From Streptomyces finlayi (lineage in GTDB: Bacteria; Actinomycetota; Actinomycetes; Streptomycetales; Streptomycetaceae), in contig NZ_CP045702.1 of the NCBI RefSeq assembly GCF_014216315.1, positions 3,968,001-4,032,000 on the forward strand: 64,000 nt of DNA. Reading direction: 5' to 3'. Below are positions 49,433-58,178 of the stretch, one piece after another. Position 1 is the first letter of the stretch. Every line of letters begins with the position of its first letter. Both the position numbers and the translations under genes were made by a program. The notes under the pieces were generated by a model. It saw only the letters and a program-made list of their open reading frames with translations. It made no database searches and was not told where the DNA came from.

Positions 49433-52400
49433 TCACTCCTGCGTGGACCTGATCTGCTGGAGCACGTCCGTGTAGACCGACCGTTTGTCGGGGCGGGCGT
49501 GGTCGGCGGCGTGCCTGAGGGCGGGGACCGTCGGAGCGCCCAGGGTGAGGAGTCCCTCCGTCGCCGCCGTGCGGACCACGGGATGCGGATGCTCGAGCAG
49601 GGCAGCCAGAGCGGGGATCGCGGGGGCCCAGGCGGCGTGGCAGAGGGTGTGGACCGCCGTGCGCACGATGCTGGGCTGGGGGTCCTCCAGGAGCACCGAG
49701 GTATGGCCCAGGTGGGTCGGCCGGTCCATCGTCACCCGCGAGGTCCGGTGCGCGTGGAGACGTACTCCGGGCTTGGCGTGGTGCAGCAACTCGCCGATCA
49801 GCGTGCGCAGTTCGGGGACCGGCACCTGGGCGCGGTCCGCCTCGGTCAGTTGCGTGAGTGCGCGGCGTACCTGCTCGGGGGTGCCGGTCCGGGCCAGGCG
49901 CAGCAGCTCCGGAGGGGAAGGCGGGGAAGGGGGGGACGGGCGGTGCGTGTCTTCGGCGGGGGTGGTCCGGGCCTGTGGTGCGGCGTGCGGACCGAGCAGC
50001 GGTCCGTCGACGGGACGCAGCCGGTCCGCCAGGTGGTCGCGCCCCTCCGCCCGCAGCCGCCGGCAGGTCGTGGTCAGCGCGGAGGTACGCAGGAGCGGGC
50101 GGCCGACGAGCAGGTCCAGGTACCCCCAGGACCCGTCCGTGAGTTGGTCGCCGAGGTGCGTCGCCAGCACGTCGGCGGGAACGTGGAGCAGCGCGTCCGC
50201 GGCTGCCGAGGTGGTCGCGGGCGGGCCGTCCTCCCACCATTCGAGCAGCAGCGGGATCAGCGGTTCGAGGTCACACGGGTCGAGCTTCGCCGCGACGGCG
50301 GCCACCCTGCTGCGCAGGATGCCGTCGGCCCTGAGTTCTGCCTCACCCATGACCGCCAGCGTGCGGGCCAACACGGGACCGGCGCCGGCCGGCAGGTCGA
50401 TGCGGCCCTGGAGAAACGCTCGGAGCACGGGCACGGTGGCGGCAGGCTCGGGCCACGTGAGGAGGGCCAGGGCCGCCGTCTCCCTGCGGTCCGGAGCCGG
50501 TCCCCGCAGCATGGTCAGCAGCCGTTCCCGAAGCGCGGTCGAACGGGGCTGGTCGAGATCGTCGATGCGGAGGGTGCGTGGGGTGGGCGGCGCCGGTGGG
50601 CGGGCGGCCTCGGTGAGGGTCCAGGGCGGTGCGTCGAGGGGCTGGAGAACGGTCATCCAGTCGATGAGGGCCGTACGGACCTCCGGGGCGGCCGGGGAGT
50701 ACGCCTCGACCAGTGCGGCCAGACGGTCCCGGGAGCCGGCCGTGCCGTCTTGAGCCCTGCGGAAGGCGGCCAGGGCGTTCGGCGTGCGTACCGCCGCGTC
50801 CAGCGCGGCCCGCCACGCCCGGACCTCAGCGGGTACGGAGTGCGCGGAGGGCTTGTCGACGCCGAAGGCTTCCCTCAGTACAGCGGCCTCGGCCGGCCAC
50901 GGGGCGCCGCCGAGCCGCGCGGCGGCGAGGGCCTGTTCGAGATCGGCGCGGACCAGCACGGCGTCGAGGCGGCGCAGCAGGGTGAGGGTGGAGGTGGGTC
51001 CCGCAGGACCGGGAGGAAGCGATCGTACGGCGTCGGCGACCGCAGGCCTTCTGGCCGCCGTCAGCTTGGGTGCCGCGGCGGCGAGCACCGCGACGAGGTC
51101 CTGCCGGTCCTGGTCCGAGGCTTCGCGGAGCGCGTCGGTCAGGACCTGAGCGAACTGGGCGAACGCCGTCAGTTCCGCATCGGTCCAGGGGGCGGGGCAC
51201 AGCCGCATCGCGAACCGCACCAACCGCTGCCGCGCGGAGGGTTCGGCGCCGGCAAGCCGCAGCCAGTCCGGGAGCAGGGGCCGCAGCGTCCACAGCCGGT
51301 CGGGGAGCGGGGGTTTCGCCCTCTGGGCGACGCGCAGCGCGATCGACGGATGCCAGCCCTCCGTGGCCGGCGAAGTGACGTCGGGGTCGGGCCTGTCGCT
51401 GCCGTCGCCGCCCGTCGGCCGATACCCGGTGGGCGGGGTGATGCCGTGCCTGGCCAGCGGTGCGGCGAGGTCTTCGGCCGTCCCCTCGGTGAGGGTGACC
51501 CGGCCGTTCGCCACCAGGGCGAGCAGGGCCGGTGCGACCGGTGAGGCCTGGTCGTCCAAGGCGCGGACGGAGCGCGCCGAGAGTTCGCCGGAGAGTGCCT
51601 CCAGCAGCAGTCCCACGGTGCGGGGGCTGTCACCGCGTTCGGCGGCGGCGACCAGTGTCGCCGCGTACGCCGTGCCGAGGACGGTACGGAGTGCTTCGGC
51701 GATCGTGGAGTGCAGCCCGGGATTGTCGTGACGGCCGAGCCAGAGGAGCAGTTTCGGGACCGCCGCCGGTGTACCGATGCGTACCAGCACCGCGGCGGCG
51801 GTCTTCTTGATGTTCATGTTCGGATGGTCGAGGCATGCGGCGACCGCGGAACAGGCCCAGCGGGCTCCGGCGTGCCCCAGGGCGAGGAGCGACTGCCGGA
51901 CGGTCTGGACGTCCCCGGCCGTGGTGAGCGCGATCAAGGTCGCCGACAACGCCTGGGCGTCGTCGCCCCCGGTGTCGCGGGCGAGCAGTGCGATCACGTG
52001 CTTGCGTACATGCCGGTCGCGGTGCCGCAGCATGCGGTGCACGCGTGCGCGGGTCCGGAAGTAGGGGGCCCGCAGGAGCAGTTCGAGCAGGATCGCCTGC
52101 TCGGAGTCGGACAGCCCCGGTCGTTCCAGCAGGTCCAGCGCTGTCGTGGCGACGAGTGCGTGACCGGCGGACTGTGCGTCCTTTGCGTCCAGGAGACAGG
52201 ACGGCCGGATCTTTCTCCGCTCGTGGAGACGGCGGCCCAGGGCGTGCAGGGCGTCCACCACCTCCTGCGGCACGGCGGGTTCACGGACCGGGGGTTCGCC
52301 TCGGGTTCCGGGGGCGGCCGCGCCCGGTACGCGGGAGGCCGCCAGCTCGGTCACGACGCGTGCGAGCAGGCCGGCGATGACCGGGAGCGGCCCGGCACTG

Positions 52401-54148
52401 CCGTGGGCCGCGAGTCGGCACAGTGCCGCTACCGGATTGCCCGGGTCCATGTGCGCGCCGAGCAGGGCGAGTTCCTGTTCGTCCGGTCCGCCGAGGTCGG
52501 CGGCGATGCGCGGCGGCAGGTCGGCGGGATCGAGGCGTACGAGGAGGGCGCGCCGCTGGGCCGCGTTCCCCGCGCCCCCGGCCTCCCCCGTCAGATGCCA
52601 CAGCAGCTCCAGGGCCCGGGTCCGTACGGCTCGCAGGTGGGGCGCGATATCGGCTGCGGGCGCACCTTCGCCCTCCGGCGCACCTTTGTTCTCCGGTGCG
52701 CCTCCGCTCGCCGGTGCACCTTCGCCCTCCGGCGCACCTTCGCTCTCCGGTGCGCCCAGTCCGAGCCCGTCCCTCAGCGCCCGTACCGTCCGGTGCCCTC
52801 CGATGGCCTCCAGAGCCTCCAGAGCCGCAGCGGGCGCGGACGGCAGCAGGGCGATCACGGCCTCTTCGGCATCCACGTGCCGGATCACGCGGATCGCGTC
52901 CAGGAACGGCCTCGGCGCGGGCGCCACCGGCAGTACGCGGGTGATCGCGGCCCCGATCGGGAGCTCTCCCGTGCCTTGCCCGGCCAGGGCGACCAGCAGC
53001 GCGAGCCGCCGGGGCCAGCTCGGGTCGCCGGGTTCCGCGTCCACCAGGACGCGGAACAGCACCTCGCGGCAGGTGAACAGGATCGTCGCGACCTCGACAG
53101 GCGGAACCGTGTGGTCCGCCAGCGCCAGGGCGACGAGGGACGGCACGTGTCCGGCCTCCGCGAAGTGCCCGCGCCGGTGCAGCCCGCGCAGGCAGGTGAC
53201 GAGGGCAGCGCCGAACAGCAGCGGGTCGCGCACGGCCAGCGCCGTCAGGTCACCGATGTCACCCCGGACCGCCAGATCGCCGAGCAGCTCCAGCGCTCGG
53301 CGACGGAGCCCCGGCGGCAGGTCGGGATCACCGGCGACCTGCCGTACCAGGTCACCGTGCCCGTGGTGGGCTGCGACGGCGAGGGCGGCCTCGGCGACCT
53401 TCGGCCTGGCGCTCACCGGGCCGACGGCAAGGAACGGAGCCAGCCTGCCAGGCGGCAGCGGGTCCAACGCCGCCCACGACTCGGTGAGTTCGGCGAGTGC
53501 CGCTTCGGTGACGGCTCCGCCGCCGCCGAGCAGGCCGCTCACGACCGCGCGGACGCGGACGGGGGCCAGCAGCCCCGCCCGCAGACCCTGCCGGGCCAGC
53601 CGCAGTGCCTGGAGCCACAACGCCGGGTCACCGCTGTCCACCAACGCGTCCACGAACTCCGCGGGCCGGTGCGCTTCGGTGACATCCACGTCCCGGACGG
53701 CCTGGTAGAGCAGTTCACCCGGAGGTTCGTCACGGATCACCGACGGGTCGTTGAGCAGTTCGGCACGCAACCAGGCGATCCGTACCCGTACGGGCAACCC
53801 GGCCGTACGCCACCGGGGCCACGAACGCCCTCCCAGGAACGGGCCGAGCCGTTCGTAGAGCCCCGCCAGCACGAGCGCCGTCTCCGGCGCTCCCGCCCCT
53901 ACCACCGACACCGACCCAGGCAGCAACGCCGCGTACTCGGCCCCCACGTGTGCGCCGAGGGCCGGGCCCGACCTGACGCGTTCGGCGAGAAGGACCAGTC
54001 CCCGACGCCGAACCTCAGGATCACCGTGCCGGATCAGCCGACCGAGAGCGGCCGGCGTGCACACCCCGGTGTCCGAGGGACCGGACAGTGCTCCGAGGTC
54101 GGCTCGGCGTACTGCATCGTTGAACGCTTCGTCCGCCGACATCGTCAT
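49433..54148 (-). CDS. Giant HEAT-repeat protein
   Basis: A 1571-residue cytoplasmic protein from ATG 54148 (ATG 54142 is also possible). It is built almost entirely of Leu/Ala/Val-rich helical HEAT-type repeats: LGRLIRHGDPEVRRRGLVLL, HRDRHVRKHVIALLARDTGG, LDHPNMNIKKTAAAVLVRIG and LLEDPQPSIVRTAVHTL, the D-P-x-V-R-x-x-A pattern. Near residue 470 a low-complexity insert repeats GAPEGEGAPASGGAPENKGA, from a 24-30 bp DNA repeat at about 52665-52760. No catalytic domain is seen, so a scaffold for protein or nucleic acid assembly is inferred. It sits beside decayed regulator genes. Confidence 0.82.
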   Translation of the reverse strand: MTMSADEAFNDAVRRADLGALSGPSDTGVCTPAALGRLIRHGDPEVRRRGLVLLAERVRSGPALGAHVGAEYAALLPGSVSVVGAGAPETALVLAGLYERLGPFLGGRSWPRWRTAGLPVRVRIAWLRAELLNDPSVIRDEPPGELLYQAVRDVDVTEAHRPAEFVDALVDSGDPALWLQALRLARQGLRAGLLAPVRVRAVVSGLLGGGGAVTEAALAELTESWAALDPLPPGRLAPFLAVGPVSARPKVAEAALAVAAHHGHGDLVRQVAGDPDLPPGLRRRALELLGDLAVRGDIGDLTALAVRDPLLFGAALVTCLRGLHRRGHFAEAGHVPSLVALALADHTVPPVEVATILFTCREVLFRVLVDAEPGDPSWPRRLALLVALAGQGTGELPIGAAITRVLPVAPAPRPFLDAIRVIRHVDAEEAVIALLPSAPAAALEALEAIGGHRTVRALRDGLGLGAPESEGAPEGEGAPASGGAPENKGAPEGEGAPAADIAPHLRAVRTRALELLWHLTGEAGGAGNAAQRRALLVRLDPADLPPRIAADLGGPDEQELALLGAHMDPGNPVAALCRLAAHGSAGPLPVIAGLLARVVTELAASRVPGAAAPGTRGEPPVREPAVPQEVVDALHALGRRLHERRKIRPSCLLDAKDAQSAGHALVATTALDLLERPGLSDSEQAILLELLLRAPYFRTRARVHRMLRHRDRHVRKHVIALLARDTGGDDAQALSATLIALTTAGDVQTVRQSLLALGHAGARWACSAVAACLDHPNMNIKKTAAAVLVRIGTPAAVPKLLLWLGRHDNPGLHSTIAEALRTVLGTAYAATLVAAAERGDSPRTVGLLLEALSGELSARSVRALDDQASPVAPALLALVANGRVTLTEGTAEDLAAPLARHGITPPTGYRPTGGDGSDRPDPDVTSPATEGWHPSIALRVAQRAKPPLPDRLWTLRPLLPDWLRLAGAEPSARQRLVRFAMRLCPAPWTDAELTAFAQFAQVLTDALREASDQDRQDLVAVLAAAAPKLTAARRPAVADAVRSLPPGPAGPTSTLTLLRRLDAVLVRADLEQALAAARLGGAPWPAEAAVLREAFGVDKPSAHSVPAEVRAWRAALDAAVRTPNALAAFRRAQDGTAGSRDRLAALVEAYSPAAPEVRTALIDWMTVLQPLDAPPWTLTEAARPPAPPTPRTLRIDDLDQPRSTALRERLLTMLRGPAPDRRETAALALLTWPEPAATVPVLRAFLQGRIDLPAGAGPVLARTLAVMGEAELRADGILRSRVAAVAAKLDPCDLEPLIPLLLEWWEDGPPATTSAAADALLHVPADVLATHLGDQLTDGSWGYLDLLVGRPLLRTSALTTTCRRLRAEGRDHLADRLRPVDGPLLGPHAAPQARTTPAEDTHRPSPPSPPSPPELLRLARTGTPEQVRRALTQLTEADRAQVPVPELRTLIGELLHHAKPGVRLHAHRTSRVTMDRPTHLGHTSVLLEDPQPSIVRTAVHTLCHAAWAPAIPALAALLEHPHPVVRTAATEGLLTLGAPTVPALRHAADHARPDKRSVYTDVLQQIRSTQE

Positions 54149-54189
54149 CAGCGGATGCTAACGGCGGCGTCACCGCCCCCACCACCGAG

Positions 54190-54460
54190 ATTCATACGAG
54201 CACCCACGACCGGACTGTTGCGGTACGCGTCGCCCTCGTCGGACGGCCCAGCCGGAGGCCGACGCCGATCCGCTCTTCGAGTACGCCGAGCCGCGACTCG
54301 TCGAGGCGGGCGGCCTCCGAGGCCAGAGCCGGGACGTCGGCGATCCCGGTGAACGCGGGTCCCCGCCAGATCCTCGAAACGCGCCGCGTCCAGTTCATCG
54401 CGGTCGGCACGCAGCAGATACCCGCCGGGCCGGTCAACCCAGTCACGCACAGGCGCTGTT
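54190..54460 (-). pseudogene. Remnant of an AfsR/SARP-type BTAD-domain regulator
   Basis: In one frame the minus strand reads RPGGYLLRADRDELDAARFE then DLAG. In a second it reads WRGPAFTGIADVPALASEAA then RLDESRLGVLEERIGVGLRL. These are the start and the middle of a BTAD domain, which normally has 30-40 residues (E-x-R-x-A-L-x-x-G and L-R-E-A-L-x-L-W-R-G-P) between them. The join at GAGGATCTGGCGGGGACC loses those residues and shifts the frame. The HTH and the rest of the gene are gone. It is squeezed between the HEAT protein start and the AraC gene end. Confidence 0.75.
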
Positions 54461-54474
54461 GCGGTGTACGCGGA

Positions 54475-55344
54475 TCACCCGGAATCCGAGGGGCCGCGCA
54501 GGTGTCCGTCCTGGTGCACGGGTGTCGGCGGGCGCGCGGCGAGGAGCCGACGCAGTGCCGTGGGTGTGTGGCCGAGGTACTGGCGCAAGGTCCGGCAGAG
54601 GTGGGCCTGGTCGGAGAAGCCGAGGTCGGCGGCGAGGGTGGCGAGGCTGTCCTCGCCCGCGTCCAGACGGTCGAGGGCCCGGCCGACACGGACCCGGTTG
54701 CGGTAGCGGGTCAGCGAGACGCCCAGCTCGCGGGTGAAGGAGCGGCTCAGACGGTACGGCGAGACGCCGAGGAGCTCCGCGAGTGGCAGAAGCCCCTCGG
54801 AGGCGGGGTGGGACGCGCCGATCGCATGCCGGGCAGCGGCGACGAGCGCCGCCTCGTCCCGGCCGGGACGGACACCGGGCGGAACGGCTCCGTCGACGGC
54901 CTGGCCGACGGTGGCGGAGAGAAGACCGAGTAATTCCTCGGTCACCGCATGGTCCACGTCGCCGGTGCGTGCGGACGCGCAGAGGCGGCGGTGGGCCAGG
55001 TCGAGACGGGCGTCCACGTAGACGCTCTGCCGAGCCGGGCGGGCGCCCTCACCGGCCACGACCCTCCACAGTTCGGGCGTCAGGCTGATCGATGTGCACG
55101 CGTCGCCCCCGGCGGCCGGGTGCGCGAAACGCTCCTCCTCGCCCGGGATGCCGAGATAGGCCACGGTCGGGTCGACATCGGCCGAGGTGCCGGCCGTCTG
55201 CCTGCGGAACCGGCCGCGGCGCACGAGTACGACCCGGTAGTCCTCGCGCACCTCCGTTTCCGACCACAGGGTGTGGTCGTCACGGCAGTTCACCGCGGTG
55301 ACGCGGAAGCCGGGCCGGGTGGCGAGAACGGTGGAGGTGAGCAC
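54475..55344 (-). CDS. AraC-family transcriptional regulator
   Basis: A 289-residue protein from GTG 55344. The N-terminal cupin-like part (about 1-130) has the strand pattern YRVVLVRRGRFRRQ and VAYLGIPGEEERFAHPAAGG. The C-terminal double HTH (about 185-280) has LLPLAELLGVSPYRLSRSFT, RELGVSLTRYRNRVRVGRAL and LATLAADLGFSDQAHLCRTL, then RQYLGHTP, the AraC signature. It is divergent from an SRPBCC gene, 140 bases apart, which may be its target. The ligand is unknown. Confidence 0.92.
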   Translation of the reverse strand: MLTSTVLATRPGFRVTAVNCRDDHTLWSETEVREDYRVVLVRRGRFRRQTAGTSADVDPTVAYLGIPGEEERFAHPAAGGDACTSISLTPELWRVVAGEGARPARQSVYVDARLDLAHRRLCASARTGDVDHAVTEELLGLLSATVGQAVDGAVPPGVRPGRDEAALVAAARHAIGASHPASEGLLPLAELLGVSPYRLSRSFTRELGVSLTRYRNRVRVGRALDRLDAGEDSLATLAADLGFSDQAHLCRTLRQYLGHTPTALRRLLAARPPTPVHQDGHLRGPSDSG

Positions 55345-55484
55345 CCTCGAACGCTACGCCGGGGGTCGGACAGTCACCCCGCGCAAGAATCTTCAAGACC
55401 GGGACGGGTGGGACGAGGAAGCTGAGCGCAGCCCTTCACCCCGTACCGCCGGCGGGGACCGATCACCCGACAGGAGAAGCTCAC

Positions 55485-55901
55485 ATGGCTCACATCCACA
55501 AGGAATTCCTGATCGACAACTCCCCGGAGAACGTCTGGGAGGCCCTGCGCGAGGTGGGGGCCGTGCACCGGTGCCTGGCGCCGGGCTTCGTCACGGACAC
55601 CCGCATGGAGGCGGACATCAGGATCGTGACCTTCGCGAACGGTCTCGTCGTGCACGAGCTGATCGTCGACATCGACGAGGAGGCCCGCAGGGTGGCCTAC
55701 GCGGTGGTCGGCGGCGCGATGACACCGAAGCACCATCACGCCTCGATGCGGGTACTCGCCGACACCGGAGGGCGCAGCCGGTTCGTCTGGACGACAGACG
55801 TGGTGCCCGACGAACTCGGCGGCCCCATCGGCGAGATGGTCGAGCAGGGCGTGGCCGTCATACGGGAGACGCTGAAAGCCACCCCGGACGGTCAGCGGTA
55901 G
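55485..55901 (+). CDS. SRPBCC (START-like) ligand-binding protein
   Basis: A 138-residue protein from ATG 55485, with CAGGAGAAG upstream. The helix-grip start is HIHKEFLIDNSPENVWEALR (3-22). Further typical parts are RIVTFANGLVVHELIVDIDE and EEARRVAYAVVGG, then GRSRFVWTTDVVPDELGGPI. A long C-terminal helix follows (EMVEQGVAVIRETLKA). These proteins bind hydrophobic ligands or act as cyclases or simple detox proteins. Divergent AraC control is likely. Confidence 0.88.
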   Translation: MAHIHKEFLIDNSPENVWEALREVGAVHRCLAPGFVTDTRMEADIRIVTFANGLVVHELIVDIDEEARRVAYAVVGGAMTPKHHHASMRVLADTGGRSRFVWTTDVVPDELGGPIGEMVEQGVAVIRETLKATPDGQR

Positions 55902-56049
55902 TGTCGCCGCCCGTCCGCGTGCGCCTTCAGCCTGCCCACTGCCTCGCGCACCCCCAAGAGCCCAGGTGAACACCGTCAGACCGGCGTCGATGGGGCGCGG
56001 ATACGCCGGAGTCACCGGCCGACCGGCCCCGCGCCCTTCACCAGCTCAC

Positions 56050-57150
56050 TCACGGACGGCAGCCGAGGGTGCAGGCCAGGCGGAAGAGGTCGCGTTGCTG
56101 GAAGGAGGCCGCGGTCGCGTGGGAGAGGGCGTCGAGCTGGGGGGCGGCGAGGGCGCCCAGGGGGTTCTGGAGGATCGCGCCGGGGTGGTGGAGATCGTGG
56201 ATCCTGGTGAGCCAGGCGAAGGAGCGCCGTCCGATCGGCTCGCCGGCGTCGAGCCGGCCGGAGTAGACGACGTAGCGCCCGTTGGGGGCTGTCATGACGG
56301 CCTTGAGACGGCCGCCGTCGCCGACGACGGCGGCCGGGCCCGCGACCGGTGCGAGGCCGTTGGCCGGGTCGAAGAAGTGGATACGCGCCTCGGAGCCCGC
56401 CTTGCCCCCGACCACACCCCACTCCGGCACGGCGAACAGCTCGGACAGCCGGACGGTGTCCCGTCGGGCCACCGGCTCCAGCCCGAGTTCGTCCAACCGC
56501 CATAGCGTCAGGCCGCCGTGGTTCCCCGCCGTGACGAGAAGGTCGTCGTCCGCGAAGATCGGTCCCGAGACGTCCGCGTGCTCCTGCGGTACGGCGGCGG
56601 CGGCCAGCGCCCTGGTGAGTGCGGCGTCGGTGGCGATGAGGCGGTGGCCGTCGCACAGGACCAGTCGGTCTCCACCGGGCGTCACCGCCACCCGGTTGAG
56701 TGCGAGGGCGCGGCGGGGGGAGGCGGTAGGGAGCCAGGCCAACAGCTCCGGTCCGAGCGGGACGCGGGGTGGCAGCCGTGCCGGGGAAGCCGTCGGACCA
56801 GCCGTAACGCGTCGGCCGGCGGCGCGGCGCAGACGACTTCCCAGTACGCGGACCAGTCCCGTAGTTCCGCGAGGCGCACGGCCTCGGTGCCGAGCACGGC
56901 GGACGACAGGGGCTGCCGGTACCGCGGTTCCGGCAGCCATCCGTGCACGCTCCTCCGGATTCTCCGGCAGGCCGACGGACCGCAGGGCCAGGCGGGGAGG
57001 CCGCGCTGTTCGCGCCATCGAGCCGTGCGTATCGATGCTGGTCGGACGAGGTGGCCTCGGCTGCCGCGGACCGCCCGCGCCTCCTCGGTGGTCGAGTCGG
57101 ACTATCTCCCTGCCTAGCGCATGGAAATCTATCTCAGCGAGAGTAGACAT
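56050..57150 (-). pseudogene. Frameshifted propeller-like gene
   Basis: The minus-strand frame from ATG 57150 (MSTLAEIDFHALGREIVRLD) is open for 366 codons but switches character. Around 56948-56770 the convincing protein lies in another frame: WLPEPRYRQPLSSAVLGTEA and RLAELRDWSAYWEVVCAAPP. Before and after, the original frame is sensible: LALRSVGLPENPEERAR, and ELLAWLPTASPRRALALNRV then AVTPGGDRLVLCDGHRLIAT, a WD40-like beta-propeller style. Two compensating frameshifts, or sequencing errors, explain this. If intact it would be about 360 residues. Function unknown. Confidence 0.6.
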
Positions 57151-57172
57151 TGGGTCGTGTGGTGGCTATGGT
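57144..57172 (+). promoter_or_regulatory. Promoter of MerR-like locus B
   Basis: TAGACA (57144-57149), 17 bases, TATGGT (57167-57172); identical hexamers and spacer length to locus A. The -35 overlaps the start codon of the divergent frame at 57150, as in locus A. Confidence 0.72.
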
Positions 57173-57178
57173 TTCTCT

Positions 57179-57866
57179 CGTAGCCGAGATCGAGCAAGGC
57201 CCGGCAGAGACGAACTGCCAGGTAGCAGTAACGCTTAGCCGCAAGACGGTGCGGTGGTGGAGTTCCGAAGCCAGGGTTGTTGCAGGACGGCGACGGGACT
57301 GACGACCGGACCGGGTGGCCCGCAGTGGTCAGGGGCCGCCAGAAGCAGGACAGCAGTTCACGCAGTACCAGATCAGTAGGTAAGTGAAGTTCGCGGTATC
57401 AGCAGTGCGGTACTCAGCGGTTCCTCGGTAAAGGCGTCGGCTGCGGGCGCGCGTGCCGGGAGGTTCGGCAGTGGGGTTCTGAGCCAGAGCAGATGCAGGA
57501 CGGGCGACGGGGCTGGCTGTCGGAGAGTGGCGCTCTTTCAGGTCACCAGCAGTACGCAGTACGCATCACCGGAAGTACGCAGTTGCAGTGAAGTGGTCAG
57601 TTCGTCCAGAGGGAAGAACGGAGGAGCCTCGCGCCATCAGGATCGCCCGGGCGGAATGACTGGGCCCGGGTACCGCAGGACATCGATAGTGAGGTGGTCT
57701 CCGGTCAAGCAACCGCGATCCCCGCACACGCGACGGCATTGTGGTCGTGTCTGCGGAAACAGAGGGCCGGCGCAGTATCAGGGCCGGCAGATGGTGTAGC
57801 AGTTCCTTCGGGGCCCTGGTGCCAATGGCACCAGGGCCCCTCCACGCGTTCCGCAGAGAGGTGCAG
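57179..57866 (+). ncRNA. Conserved long 5' leader B of the MerR-like gene
   Basis: About 690 bases with no conserved frame. It shares with leader A the block 57248-57351, GCGCCATCAGGATCGCCCGG (57631-57650), CCGGTCAAGCAACCGCGATC (57701-57720) and the start-proximal hairpin. It has an extra 250 bases at 57352-57600 that leader A lacks. That stretch holds several GCAGTAC units and a partial second copy of the block-2 core (GCAGGACGGGCGACGGGGCT at about 57495). This looks like an internal duplication. Confidence 0.72.
57810..57840 (+). promoter_or_regulatory. Start-proximal hairpin of leader B
   Basis: GGGGCCCTGGTGCC pairs with GGCACCAGGGCCCC over 14 bp around AAT. Relative to copy A the seventh pair changed from T-A to C-G, which keeps pairing. 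It ends 26 bases before ATG 57867. Confidence 0.8.
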
Positions 57867-58178
57867 ATGACAGCAGACGACTCGTTCGGCCGTCTTGACG
57901 ACGACGACTACCCCGCCTACACGATGGGTCGGGCCGCCGAGATGCTCGGCACCACGCAGGGATTCCTCCGTGCCATCGGCGAAGCCCGCCTGATCACGCC
58001 GCTCCGCTCCGCGGGCGGACACCGCCGCTACTCCCGCTACCAGTTGCGCATCGCAGCCCGCGCCCGGGAACTCGTCGACAACGGGACCCCCATCGAGGCC
58101 GCCTGCCGCATTGTCATCCTTGAGGACCAGCTCGAAGAGGCACAGCGCATCAATGCCGAATACCGCCGCACCGACTGA
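57867..58178 (+). CDS. MerR-like HTH regulator B
   Basis: A 103-residue protein from ATG 57867 with GAGAGGTG upstream. It carries the same single winged HTH as paralogue A: YPAYTMGRAAEMLGTTQGFL, RAIGEARLITPLRSAGGHRR then YSRYQLRIAARARELVDNG, and ILEDQLEEAQRINAEYRRTD. It is 13 residues shorter at the end than A (no KAEAEAGESAG tail). The DNA-binding residues are practically identical, so the two probably recognise the same sequence and may heterodimerise through the shared coiled coil. Confidence 0.85.
   Translation: MTADDSFGRLDDDDYPAYTMGRAAEMLGTTQGFLRAIGEARLITPLRSAGGHRRYSRYQLRIAARARELVDNGTPIEAACRIVILEDQLEEAQRINAEYRRTD

Noticed and set aside
46069..58178. The MerR pair as ends of a composite transposon
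   Set aside because: The inverted copies could suggest a mobile unit, but there are no transposase genes or terminal inverted repeats, and the divergence (leaders of different length) is too large for a recent transposition.
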